From positions 1-41,440 of the forward strand of contig WRLO01000026.1 in the NCBI GenBank assembly GCA_009777575.1: a DNA stretch of 41,440 nt, in the 5' to 3' direction. Below the pieces are notes generated by a model. It was given only the letters and a program-made list of their open reading frames with translations. It was not told where the DNA came from and ran no database searches. This document shows, piece after piece, positions 25,061 to 33,004 of this stretch. Source of the stretch: Candidatus Cloacimonadota bacterium (GTDB lineage Bacteria > Cloacimonadota > Cloacimonadia > Cloacimonadales > WRIO01). Position 1 is the stretch's first letter. Each line of letters begins with the position of its first letter. The position numbers were made by a program, and so were the translations under genes.

Positions 25061-25088
25061 TTGACAAATAAAGCTGTTTTAATATTCT
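25061..25088 (+). promoter_or_regulatory. Candidate promoter for the dehydrogenase gene run
   Basis: TTGACA at 25061-25066, a 16-base spacer, TATTCT at 25083-25088; 33 bases before ATG 25122 and just after the terminator of the preceding operon. Confidence 0.45.
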
Positions 25089-25121
25089 GGTTTAAGCGAT
25101 AATTTATTGATGAGGTTTACA

Positions 25122-25925
25122 ATGGATTTATGTCTAAAGGATAAAGTGGCTATCATTTCTGGAACTAACAATCCCAAAGGAATTGGTGCTACAACGGCAT
25201 TAGCCTTTGCGAGCGTGGGTGTGAAAGTCGTCATGGTTTATAAAAGAATGGATTTTCCTTTTATACTGGAAAAGTCTATTGGCGATGGGATAGATAGCTA
25301 CCACAAGGCACTTTCTGAAGATTGTTCAATAGTAGAGAAAAAGATAAAGAAAATCACATCGAATTATCTTATCATTGAAGGTGATATATCAAATAGTAAA
25401 TTTGTTTCTTCTTTATTTGAGCAAGCGATACAAAAATTTGGTAAAGTAGATATTTTGGTGAACAATGCAGCTACTTATGCTCTAAATGATACTATATTCA
25501 ATGTTTCAGACGATGATATAAACAATGTCTATGATACGAATATAAAGGGAACTCTTTATATGATTCGTGAGTTTGTGAAAAGGTTTTCTAGATACGGCAG
25601 AATTATAAATCTTAGCACTGATGCGGCTCAAAACTTCGCAGGACAAATAACTTATGGCTCATCAAAGGCAACAATAGAAGCACTAACACGCTCTATTGCT
25701 GTCGAAGTTGGAAATCTCGGTATAACGGTGAATACTATAGCTCCTGGTCCTATTCAAACTGGTTGGATAGACAGCGAATTAGAAAAGGCAGTTTTGCCAA
25801 GCATTCCTATCAGCCGTCTTGGGATACCACAAGACATTACAAATTTAATACTTTTCCTATCTTCAGATAAAGCTGAATGGCTGACAGGACAAGTGATTAA
25901 AGTCTCTGGTGGACATTGTTTGTGA
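25122..25925 (+). CDS. Short-chain dehydrogenase/reductase (FabG-like)
   Basis: 267 residues from ATG 25122 (TGAGG upstream; TTG 25107 and ATG 25110 are less likely). Rossmann-fold SDR: the dinucleotide loop is SGTNNPKGIG (about 11-20), with NNA at about 113-115. The catalytic set is Ser in LSTDAA, then Tyr-x-x-x-Lys in YGSSK, and the family's N-x-x-x-P-G-P segment follows (NTIAPGPIQTGW). The C-terminus AEWLTGQVIKVSGGHCL is typical of classical SDRs. The longer segment between the first and second strands contains about 35 extra residues. It probably reduces a keto group with NAD(P)H; the substrate is not predictable, and it stands apart from fatty-acid synthesis genes, so fabG is not assigned. 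The next gene starts 7 bases after its stop. Confidence 0.85.
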   Translation: MDLCLKDKVAIISGTNNPKGIGATTALAFASVGVKVVMVYKRMDFPFILEKSIGDGIDSYHKALSEDCSIVEKKIKKITSNYLIIEGDISNSKFVSSLFEQAIQKFGKVDILVNNAATYALNDTIFNVSDDDINNVYDTNIKGTLYMIREFVKRFSRYGRIINLSTDAAQNFAGQITYGSSKATIEALTRSIAVEVGNLGITVNTIAPGPIQTGWIDSELEKAVLPSIPISRLGIPQDITNLILFLSSDKAEWLTGQVIKVSGGHCL

Positions 25926-25932
25926 GGTACAA

Positions 25933-26970
25933 ATGACAAATATATCAAAAAACTATATAATTGAAATCAAACAGATTTTGGCACAGGCGCGTCAAAAGGC
26001 TTTTACTGCAATAAATTTTGCCATGACAGATGCTTATTGGCAAATAGGTAAGAGGATAGTAGAAGAAGAGCAGCATGGTAGAGAACGAGCTGCCTATGGA
26101 GAAGAAATATTAATAACTCTATCTAAAGAGTTAACGAAAGAATTTGGCTCAGGGTTTGGCACACGAAATTTATGGGATTTTAGGAAGTTTTACTTAACTT
26201 TTCAAGATGAAGAGATTCTGCACACACTGTGTGCAAAATTGAGTTGGTCTCATATCCGCTTGATAATGCGGATAGATAATAAAGATGCTCAGAAATATTA
26301 TTTAAAAGAAGCATCAGAGAATCACTGGTCAGTGCGAACTCTCGATAGAAATATCTCTACGCTTTATTATCACCGACTCTTATCCTCCCAAATAAAAGAG
26401 CCTGTAATTCAAGAAATGCAAGAGAAAACAAAAGATTTTTATGATGACAAGCTGGAATTTATTAAAAGTCCAAATGTTCTTGAATTTATAGGACTTCCTA
26501 CAAATAAAAGCTATACCGAAAAAGAGCTGGAACAAGCTATTATTGACCAAATGCATAATTTTCTGCTGGAGCTTGGTAAAGGGTTTGCTTTTGTGGCAAG
26601 GCAACAACTAATCCGCACAGAAACACAAGATTTCTATATCGACCTGGTATTTTACAACTATATACTCAAATGCTTTGTAATTATAGAGCTTAAGACACAC
26701 AAAATGACACATCAAGATGTAGGACAGCTTGACATGTATGTGCGTATGTATGATGATTTGCGTAAAAACAAAGATGACAACCCCACTATAGGCATATTGC
26801 TTTGTACAGAAACTGATAGCACCATAGCTCGATACTCTGTTTTGAGTGAAAACCAACAACTTTTCGCTACTAAATATATGCCTTTTTTGCCCACAATAGA
26901 AGAATTGCAAGATGAGCTAGAACGAGAAAAGATTGCTTTTAAGCTGTTAAGGGAGAAAAATAAATTATGA
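25933..26970 (+). CDS. YhcG-type PDDEXK nuclease (DUF1016)
   Basis: 345 residues from ATG 25933, with GTGAGG upstream overlapping the previous stop. The N-terminal DUF1016 helical domain is recognisable (ARQKAFTAINFAM, YWQIGKRIVEEEQ, GFGTRNLWDFRKFY, LSWSHIRLIMRI). The C-terminal PDDEXK domain has FYIDLVFYN, then FVIIELKTHKMTHQDVGQLD, giving the Asp...Glu-x-Lys core. Family members are presumed DNA nucleases, often found with mobile elements or restriction genes. No other restriction or defence gene is adjacent, and the role here is unknown. The rest of the run looks like a cassette of small cargo genes. Confidence 0.85.
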   Translation: MTNISKNYIIEIKQILAQARQKAFTAINFAMTDAYWQIGKRIVEEEQHGRERAAYGEEILITLSKELTKEFGSGFGTRNLWDFRKFYLTFQDEEILHTLCAKLSWSHIRLIMRIDNKDAQKYYLKEASENHWSVRTLDRNISTLYYHRLLSSQIKEPVIQEMQEKTKDFYDDKLEFIKSPNVLEFIGLPTNKSYTEKELEQAIIDQMHNFLLELGKGFAFVARQQLIRTETQDFYIDLVFYNYILKCFVIIELKTHKMTHQDVGQLDMYVRMYDDLRKNKDDNPTIGILLCTETDSTIARYSVLSENQQLFATKYMPFLPTIEELQDELEREKIAFKLLREKNKL

Positions 26971-27008
26971 CAACGACACAACTTCAAGGTTGAGGATTTT
27001 GAAATAAA

Positions 27009-27257
27009 ATGAAAAATGATTTACTACAAAACATAGACAAGCTTCACACAACAGAACTGGGTATTTTTCGAATAAAGAAAAATCTTGAAATAGAGACAAC
27101 CGATGTCATAGATTGGTGTAAACAGAAAATAAAACAGGCAGATGACATACAAAAGAAAGGCAAAAACTGGTATGTCTCTTTTGAAAATTGTGTATTAACT
27201 ATCAATGCAAGCAGTTATACTATTATAACTGGACATAAAATAAAAAAGGTTTTATAA
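27009..27257 (+). CDS. DUF3781 family small protein
   Basis: 82 residues. It matches the DUF3781 pattern from memory: N-terminal NIDKLHTTELGIFRIKKNL, middle DVIDWCKQKI, then KGKNWYVSFENC and NASSYTIITGHK. Function unknown; it has no signal peptide or membrane segment. It starts 38 bases after the nuclease gene and is followed by a 100-base gap with another TTGACA (27296-27301), so the next gene may have its own promoter. Confidence 0.75.
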   Translation: MKNDLLQNIDKLHTTELGIFRIKKNLEIETTDVIDWCKQKIKQADDIQKKGKNWYVSFENCVLTINASSYTIITGHKIKKVL

Positions 27258-27361
27258 AATGGAAGTGGCTATCTTTGTTATTTGGTGAAAAAATATTGAC
27301 AAAAATAGGATTTGTAAAATCTTGAACAAACCATATTAAAAATCATATAGGAAGCAACTAA

Positions 27362-27877
27362 ATGGTTCAGTATAAAAATAAACAAGAACTAATTGAAGCC
27401 ATAAACAAGGCTTACGAAAAGTTTGTGGTAGAGTTTCTTGAAGTGAAAAACGAAGATATTCACAAAAGAATAGAGTCAGTCGAAAAGACTCCAGCCGAGA
27501 TGATTGCTTATCAAATCGGATGGCTAAATCACATAATACAATGGGAAAAAGACGAATTAGCTGGTAAAGAGGTAATCACACCGGCACCGGGTATCAAATG
27601 GAATGAAATCGGTAAACTTGTGCAAACATTTTATGACAAACACAACAAGGGAGATTTGAAAAGTCTGCTCTCAGAATTTGCAAAAGCGAAAGATGAGTTT
27701 GTTGAATGGGTAGCAACTTTGGATGCAAAAACACTCTTTGAACTCAATCAACGCAAATGGGCATACATAAAGGCAGGATGGCCTGTTTGGAAATGGCTTC
27801 ATATCAATTCTGTAGCACCGTTTACAAATTTCAGACCACAGATTCGAAAGTGGAAAAAAGAAAACATAAGAAAGTGA
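27362..27877 (+). CDS. ClbS/DfsB family four-helix protein
   Basis: 171 residues. It has the ClbS/DfsB (DUF1706) pattern: NKQELIEAINKAYEKF at the start, KTPAEMIAYQIGWLNHIIQWE in the second helix, then PGIKWNEIGKLVQTFY and a C-terminal KWLHINSVAPFTNFRPQIRKW. ClbS protects colibactin producers by acting on the genotoxin's cyclopropane; most relatives are uncharacterised members of the wider DinB-like fold, and no colibactin genes are here. Its TGA overlaps the GTG start of the next gene (GTGA), so the pair is translationally coupled. A detoxification cargo is a fair inference. Confidence 0.8.
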   Translation: MVQYKNKQELIEAINKAYEKFVVEFLEVKNEDIHKRIESVEKTPAEMIAYQIGWLNHIIQWEKDELAGKEVITPAPGIKWNEIGKLVQTFYDKHNKGDLKSLLSEFAKAKDEFVEWVATLDAKTLFELNQRKWAYIKAGWPVWKWLHINSVAPFTNFRPQIRKWKKENIRK

Positions 27878-28386
27878 ATATCCGTCAAGAATCCCCAGCA
27901 GACTACGCTGAAGTATATGAACTGGTAAAAATGTCTTTTGCGACAACTACCCCTCCAGACGATACAGTAGCTGATTATCTAAATGAAGTGAGAACAAAAG
28001 ACACTTTTATTCCAGAACTGTCATTAGTTGCTGTAGATAATAACGGAAAAATAGTCGGGCAAGTGGTTTTGTATGAGACAGATATAATATTTCCGCTTAA
28101 TATTTGTAGCGGCGATTTCCAATCGCCATTGTGGCAATCAGAGATTGCAGCTACGATAGGAAAGAGAACAGAATTGTTGCTTTCACCAATATGCGTTCAT
28201 CCAGATTATTTTCGTCAAGGGATAGCTCGTGCATTGATAAACAATGCACTCGATTTGGCAAGGAAAATGAGATATAAAGCAGTTTTTCTTTGTGGTGAAC
28301 CTAATTTTTATAGAAAACTTGGCTTTGTTCCTACTTTTGCTTATGAGATTTACCACCATACAGATGAAAATAAAAATGCGCAGTGA
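27874..28386 (+). CDS. GNAT N-acetyltransferase carrying an in-frame palindromic insert
   Basis: 170 residues from GTG 27874, which overlaps the preceding TGA by three bases; there is no better start. GNAT features: N-terminal IRQESPADYAEVYELVKMSF, the strand LSLVAVDNNGKIVGQVVLYE, then LLSPICVHPDYFRQGIARAL (motif A with the acetyl-CoA loop R-Q-G-I-A), and AVFLCGEPNFYRKLGF. It acetylates an unknown amine. Residues 78-94 (CSGDFQSPLWQSEIAAT) come from a 49-base palindrome (28106-28154) lying between the strand and motif A, where relatives have a short hairpin. The frame is preserved on both sides, so the enzyme may still be functional. Confidence 0.8.
   Translation: MNIRQESPADYAEVYELVKMSFATTTPPDDTVADYLNEVRTKDTFIPELSLVAVDNNGKIVGQVVLYETDIIFPLNICSGDFQSPLWQSEIAATIGKRTELLLSPICVHPDYFRQGIARALINNALDLARKMRYKAVFLCGEPNFYRKLGFVPTFAYEIYHHTDENKNAQ
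28106..28154 (+). repeat. GTAGC palindromic element inserted in the GNAT gene
   Basis: GTAGC (28106-28110), stem GGCGATT, loop TCC, stem AATCGCC (to 28127), then a degenerate inverted half ending GCTAC (28150-28154). The first half agrees over 24 of 25 positions, apart from paired stem changes, with the copies at 36920-36944. Confidence 0.75.
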
Positions 28387-28442
28387 AGCATGGTATTTGA
28401 ACTCGTCAAAGATAGTTTGAAACATTTGGCTGGGACGTTGGT

Positions 28443-28601
28443 TTATACTGTATGATAAGTGATAAATTGGACTTGACGCAAAAATGACCGCAGTCCGAGC
28501 TCATTTATCTTCTGAACAGCTTTTTGAAACATCGTTTCAGCACCTATATAAAATACTTCTTCAATATCACCATAATCTTTAAGAAATCTAACACACAATA
28601 A
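28443..28601 (-). pseudogene. Short gene remnant, unknown
   Basis: Minus-strand open stretch (VRFLKDYGDIEEVFYIGAET, FQKAVQKINELGLRSF, ending TYHTV, stop complementary to 28443-28445) with no start codon or ribosome site; a stop lies just upstream of 28601. It looks like a C-terminal fragment. The 28387-28605 gap holds nothing else convincing. Confidence 0.3.
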
Positions 28602-28605
28602 TTAA

Positions 28606-29514
28606 CTATTTTCGGGATAAAATGTCATACACCTGTTTTTTGGGTATATTTAACTCTTCGGCTATCATTTTGCTTGCTATAGATAGTTTTTCTTCGCTAT
28701 ATTTTGTTCTATAGATATCAAATATTTTTTCCTCAATACTATTATTTTGTGGATTGATATTTACTTCAGATGGCATCAAAACTATCACGAACTCACCTTT
28801 TAAAACAATTTTATCAAAATTATTTATTATTTCGCTAAGTTTTCCACGATAAAATGTCTCATATATTTTACTGATTTCTCTTGCTATGCATATATCTGCT
28901 TCAAAAAATATGTTTTTTATTTTGATGAGGGTCTTATATAGCCTGTGAGGGGACTCATAAAAAATTATAGGGTTTTTGAGCGTTTTAAGGGTATTTAAAA
29001 TTTGGTCTCGTTCTTTCTTTTTAATCGGCAAAAAACCAACCATAAAAAATCTTTCTGTCTCAAAACTTGAAGCTATTAATGCGGGTATTAAGGCTGTCGC
29101 ACCGGGTAGAGGACAAACTTTGATATTATTTTTTATTGCTTCTTTAACTATGATATTTGAAGGATCGGAAATACCAGGCGTGCCTGCATCTGATATGATG
29201 GCTATATTTTTACCTTCTTTTAGCATTCTTATGATTTCCCCACACCTCTCTTTTTCATTGAATTTATGATAACTTCTTTGAGGGGTTTTTATCTCAAAAT
29301 GGTTTAGCAAAATTCCTGAAGTCCTTGTGTCTTCAGAAAAAATAATATCTACTTCTTTTAAAACCTGAACAGCTCGAAAAGTCATATCCAACATGTTGCC
29401 GATTGGAGTGGGAACTAAATAGAGAGTTGATAGATTTTCCCCTTGATTGATAGCTTCTTTAGAAATAATTTTTGTGTTTTTTAAATTGCTCTTTTTTGTT
29501 TTAATTTTTGACAT
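28606..29514 (-). CDS. rsmI: 16S rRNA (cytidine(1402)-2'-O)-methyltransferase
   Basis: 302 residues, ATG 29514 preceded by AAGGT. RsmI 2'-O-methylates C1402 in the ribosomal decoding centre using S-adenosylmethionine. Family blocks: LYLVPTPIGNMLDMTFRAV (about 31-49), FSEDTRTSGILL, SDAGTPGISDPS (SAM site), PLPGATALIPALIASS, FYESPHRL and a C-terminal helix domain with PKKQVYDILSRK. The N-terminus has about 28 extra basic residues (MSKIKTKKSN...) before the usual start, possibly an rRNA-binding tail or an over-long call. Single gene, convergent with the GNAT gene. Confidence 0.95.
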   Translation of the reverse strand: MSKIKTKKSNLKNTKIISKEAINQGENLSTLYLVPTPIGNMLDMTFRAVQVLKEVDIIFSEDTRTSGILLNHFEIKTPQRSYHKFNEKERCGEIIRMLKEGKNIAIISDAGTPGISDPSNIIVKEAIKNNIKVCPLPGATALIPALIASSFETERFFMVGFLPIKKKERDQILNTLKTLKNPIIFYESPHRLYKTLIKIKNIFFEADICIAREISKIYETFYRGKLSEIINNFDKIVLKGEFVIVLMPSEVNINPQNNSIEEKIFDIYRTKYSEEKLSIASKMIAEELNIPKKQVYDILSRK

Positions 29515-29634
29515 TGAATACCTTAAATTTAGTTTTTTGTCATTAAAAATATACTTATGTTTTTGTCAAATTGATCCCCCCTTTAATCTCTCCTTACGAA
29601 AGTATAAAGTTCATTCCGCCTATATCTTTTAAGG

Positions 29635-29703
29635 TTATAAAAAATAACCTTCTTCAACAAGTTCTTCAAATGATTCTGCACCCGTCAAAATTTGTTTTTT
29701 CAA
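29635..29703 (-). pseudogene. 22-residue gene-start fragment
   Basis: Directly after the phosphatase stop, TTG begins LKKQILTGAESFEELVEEGY, stop at 29637-29635. The phrase resembles the N-terminus of the AAA-ATPase/PD-(D/E)XK (DUF1703-type) family (I-x-x-G-x-x-x-F-x-x-L), so it may be a truncated leftover. Its last codons form an AAGGTTAT/ATAACCTT hairpin (29631-29651), which could end the operon transcript. Confidence 0.25.
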
Positions 29704-30867
29704 TTAATAATACTCCAATATGACCTGTTTTCCCATTTTATTCAAAGTTTTGGCAATATCTTCAGTTATTTTTGTTTTTAAACCAAATTCTTGCGGGATC
29801 CCTGGATTTTGATGAGCTGGATTGATTGCTTGCCCTACCATCATAGTTATTTCATCAGCTCCGAGAAATTCTTTCATCAAAAGACTGACACCATCTCCTC
29901 CTGTGCCACTGCTTTTATCACGAATAGAATTTTCTTTTAGTTGTTTCAAAAGCATACTGATTGTGATGATACCTTCTGTCACAAGATCAATACCTTCGAT
30001 TTTACCTATTGGTGGAATACCGGGTTTTATAGATTCTATAATGACATGAACTTCTTTTTTTAATATTCTACCAATAATATTACTTGTTGTGCCACCGCAG
30101 ACGATTTTCCTTGTTTTGTCTTTCATAAATCTATCGACAACAAATCTATCTAAGTCCGAGTTTGCTGGCGCTCCAATCATAACTTTAACAGTGCGTTTTT
30201 CTCTTACTTTGACAACAGCTACGGAAGTATCATCCCCATGTTTTTTGTCATAAAGTAGGGTAGCTACATCGGTTAATTCAAAGGCGAGGTCTTTAGCGGA
30301 TTTTTCTTTTTTTACATAAGTTTCCACAAAAGCAGCTATTCTTTCCCATGACCACCCCAGGTCCCAAACGCCACCTATACCGGCATGAACTTCGCCATCA
30401 CTCATAAAAATATACCAATCCCCGATTTCGGCATTTAGTATGGCTTCATTTATTTTTTTTCCGCAGATTTCATGAATTTCATATTCTACTGGGAAAAGTT
30501 TATTCTTTTTTATGACAATAGCAGGTGGATTGTCATATTCAAATAGATGAACTTGTCCAGATTGATAAAACTTAGCAACAGAAAAGGTGCTATAAGCTAA
30601 TTTTCTATAAGAACAAGTTGGAAGAGTTTCTATGAGTGTTTCGACTACATCATCCAGTTCACAACCCTTTTTGAGCATAACTGAAATTATTCTCGAAGTT
30701 AGTGTTGCAAGAATATTTGCTTTAACTCCACTTCCGAGACCATCAGATAAAATGACAGTAGAATCAGTCGAATTTTGAGAGCTGACGATAGAATCGCCAC
30801 ACAATTCTTCTCCAAATTTATTAATTTGTGATGATGCTATCTCAAAGAAAATATTTGGTTTTAACAT
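29704..30867 (-). CDS. SpoIIE-type PP2C phosphatase of the sensory hydrogenase operon
   Basis: 387 residues from ATG 30867, which overlaps the upstream TGA by one base (TGATG); GAGG lies 7 bases before it. The N-terminal 230 residues are a SpoIIE/PP2C-like serine phosphatase: ILSDGLGSGVKA (about 40-51) and the metal-binding GDWYIFMSDGEVHAG and HGDDTSVAVVKV blocks. The C-terminal 155 residues (from VMIGAPANSDLDRF) form an additional conserved domain of unknown role, with GGTTSNIIGR and EGIITISMLL. In bacteria with group C [FeFe]-hydrogenases this phosphatase is a regular partner and is thought to pass on an H2 or redox signal by dephosphorylating a target protein. No anti-sigma or kinase gene is adjacent. 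Confidence 0.85.
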   Translation of the reverse strand: MLKPNIFFEIASSQINKFGEELCGDSIVSSQNSTDSTVILSDGLGSGVKANILATLTSRIISVMLKKGCELDDVVETLIETLPTCSYRKLAYSTFSVAKFYQSGQVHLFEYDNPPAIVIKKNKLFPVEYEIHEICGKKINEAILNAEIGDWYIFMSDGEVHAGIGGVWDLGWSWERIAAFVETYVKKEKSAKDLAFELTDVATLLYDKKHGDDTSVAVVKVREKRTVKVMIGAPANSDLDRFVVDRFMKDKTRKIVCGGTTSNIIGRILKKEVHVIIESIKPGIPPIGKIEGIDLVTEGIITISMLLKQLKENSIRDKSSGTGGDGVSLLMKEFLGADEITMMVGQAINPAHQNPGIPQEFGLKTKITEDIAKTLNKMGKQVILEYY

Positions 30868-32570
30868 CAATCAACCTCTTTTTTAAAGACATTCATTAGT
30901 TCGAGTAGGGTTGCTTTTGTTTCGGCAGTTGTTTCTCCGAGTAAAGAAGCTATTTCTTGGGCAACACGCATTTGCTTATGGATGACATCAGTAGTTTTAT
31001 CTATAGTCTCTTTTTTGAGATTATCTATGTTCTTTTTATTATTCAGTTTTTGAGTAACATCAATGACCAGAGCAACTTGCACAGTATCATCTTCAAGTTG
31101 ATAATTAACAATTTCCAATTGTTTATTAAATTTTTCAGACTTTTCAGGAAAATAAGTTTTATTAATCCTTTCTTTTCTAAAAATTTGGACATCAATATAG
31201 TCTTGATATTTTTTTCCAGCTATTTCTAAATATTTGGGTAAACCAAACATTTCTCTAAAGGTGTTGTTGTATTGGATAATTTCGTCATTGCCGTTTACTT
31301 CGAGAACACCATTGGGACTAAGGTCAATAATTCTTTCAGCCCTTGATTCTGCTTTTTTCTTCATATATGGGATACACATATCTATTTCAGCCATCCCATC
31401 CAGAACTGCTATAGCTTTATCACGGCATAAATCATAACCGCAGGCACCACAATTCATCTCTTCTTCTTTTTTATATTTTCCAGTATTTCGTAAGACTTCT
31501 TCTATCTGTTCTTCAGAATATTCAGAAGGTTTAAAATATCTATTTTTAAATGTTTTTGTGAGATCAAAATCAAGAGAATCGTAGTCAAACAAAACAGGTA
31601 AATGCTCTTTAGAAATAGCATATTCAAATATTTTTTTCCTTGCTAAAGGAGGAAAAGAATTACCAGACAAAGGTCCATTAACGCAGCCATCTTCGCAGAC
31701 CATTAGTTCTGCAAGTTTAACAGCTTTTGAATCCAAATCATATCTTTTTAGAAATTCATTGCAGCGTTCAAATCCTGTTGCAGATATATATTTTGATGAA
31801 AAATGTTCCAATCCAACGCTTTTTAACAGACCGCCTTCTATAGGATACATTCGAGCAGCCAAATCTGTAAACTCGGATTTTATAGGAGTAGCATCAAAAT
31901 TTGCAGGGTTAATATTTTCTTCTTCAAACCATTGTATGACATCAAGAAAAGATATGACATAGTCAGGAGCGTGCTCTGTTCGTTCTGCTTCCTGAATTTT
32001 AGCTATACAGGGTCCTACAAAGACGATTTTTATATCCTTGTTGTGAATTTCTTTAAATCCTTTTCTGAGCATCTTTGCATGCGCGTCCATTGGTGAGTCT
32101 ATAGGTGCAAGGTATTGTAATAAATGAGGATAATAAATCTCTATAAGATTCACTACTGATGGACAATCAGAAGAAATGATAAAATCTTGGTCAAAAGTCA
32201 GTTTCTGATATATTTGAGCTACATAATATGCCGCTATACTCGTTTCTTCTATTTCTGAAAATCCAAGCTGTTTTAAAGCTCGATAAACTTGAAATGGTTT
32301 CCAACCTTCTACTACCACTGGAAATGAAGGCGCAAGGCTCATAACTACAAATTCGCCTGATTTTAATAATGCTTTTACATCATCAAGTTTAGAGATAACA
32401 TTTTTTGCATTTTGTGGACATATCTGAACGCATTTTCCATCCAATATACATCTTTCTGGCACGATATGTGCATGACCATCTTTTACACATATAGCCTTTA
32501 CATTGCAATGACGAATACATTTGCAACAATCTTTACAATTTGTTTTGGCAGTTTTTATCAGTGGGTGCAT
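30867..32570 (-). CDS. Putative sensory [FeFe]-hydrogenase (group C, HydS-like) with PAS domain
   Basis: 567 residues. Order: two 4Fe-4S motifs (Cys at 12-22 and 41-51), the [FeFe]-hydrogenase large domain (about 65-310), a further CGACGYDLC...C cluster site (374-399), a PAS domain (about 408-500) and a C-terminal coiled helix (NIDNLKKETIDKTTDVIHKQ). H-cluster motifs: L1 is SSDCPS, keeping Cys136 but with Asp in place of the proton-transfer Cys of catalytic enzymes; L2 is GPCIAKIQE (Cys188); L3 is ELMVCEDGCVNG (Cys292, Cys296). Altered L1, PAS domain and phosphatase partner all point to a sensor rather than a bulk H2 catalyst. It overlaps the upstream ferredoxin gene by 13 bases and the phosphatase by one. 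The maturases HydEFG must be elsewhere. Confidence 0.88.
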   Translation of the reverse strand: MHPLIKTAKTNCKDCCKCIRHCNVKAICVKDGHAHIVPERCILDGKCVQICPQNAKNVISKLDDVKALLKSGEFVVMSLAPSFPVVVEGWKPFQVYRALKQLGFSEIEETSIAAYYVAQIYQKLTFDQDFIISSDCPSVVNLIEIYYPHLLQYLAPIDSPMDAHAKMLRKGFKEIHNKDIKIVFVGPCIAKIQEAERTEHAPDYVISFLDVIQWFEEENINPANFDATPIKSEFTDLAARMYPIEGGLLKSVGLEHFSSKYISATGFERCNEFLKRYDLDSKAVKLAELMVCEDGCVNGPLSGNSFPPLARKKIFEYAISKEHLPVLFDYDSLDFDLTKTFKNRYFKPSEYSEEQIEEVLRNTGKYKKEEEMNCGACGYDLCRDKAIAVLDGMAEIDMCIPYMKKKAESRAERIIDLSPNGVLEVNGNDEIIQYNNTFREMFGLPKYLEIAGKKYQDYIDVQIFRKERINKTYFPEKSEKFNKQLEIVNYQLEDDTVQVALVIDVTQKLNNKKNIDNLKKETIDKTTDVIHKQMRVAQEIASLLGETTAETKATLLELMNVFKKEVD

Positions 32571-32821
32571 GTTTCCTTCTTTGCTTCTTCTATCAAGCGA
32601 TTGGTAAATAGTTCTTTTAAATCATCCAAACCTGTCACGACTATTCGTTCATCATTGACTTTGATGTTGATACCCTCTGAACAGTGCCCGATGCAAAAAC
32701 TTGCTTTTAAAACTATATGTTTTTCTAGTTTATTCGTAGCTATAGCTTTTTGTAAATAGTCAATAAAACTATGCGAACCTCTTATATGACAAGAACTTCC
32801 TACGCATACTGTTATTTCCAA
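32558..32821 (-). CDS. NuoE-like [2Fe-2S] thioredoxin-fold ferredoxin
   Basis: 87 residues from TTG 32821, chosen because GGAGG stands 5 bases upstream; a TTG at 32833 would lie on top of that site. Cys pattern C-x4-C in CVGSSCHIRG (about 6-15) and C-x3-C in FCIGHCSEGI (about 43-52) gives the four [2Fe-2S] ligands of the thioredoxin-like ferredoxin/NuoE family. The tail LDDLKELFTNRLIEEAK is helical. It probably passes electrons to or from the adjacent hydrogenase sensor. First gene of the operon, overlapping the next gene by 13 bases. Confidence 0.85.
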   Translation of the reverse strand: MEITVCVGSSCHIRGSHSFIDYLQKAIATNKLEKHIVLKASFCIGHCSEGINIKVNDERIVVTGLDDLKELFTNRLIEEAKKETCTH

Positions 32822-32859
32822 AATTACCTCCAAAAGATTTTCTTAGGGATGTATTTTAT

Positions 32860-32886
32860 TCAGACAAAATAATATTTTTTGTCAGA
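32860..32886. promoter_or_regulatory. Operator-like palindrome upstream of the hydrogenase operon
   Basis: GACAAAA (32863-32869), a 7-base middle, TTTTGTC (32877-32883), with outer TC/GA pairs. It lies 40-65 bases upstream of the first start codon. A minus-strand TTGACA is at 32933-32928 with a poor -10 (TTTTTA) 17 bases on, so the palindrome would sit downstream of the transcription start, suiting a repressor. The regulator is unknown. Confidence 0.45.
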
Positions 32887-33004
32887 AAATATATCTCATT
32901 GAGTTAAAAAAATTATTTAGTTTTTTTTGTCAAGTAAAATGTGAAATCTATGGGGAGTGTTTTTAAAATTTGGATATTGATGTTTGTTTTGAATATATCC
33001 GCTA

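Noticed and set aside
25933..26970. Restriction-modification or phage-defence island
   Set aside because: Only the YhcG-like nuclease suggests it; there is no methyltransferase, helicase or specificity subunit in the neighbourhood.
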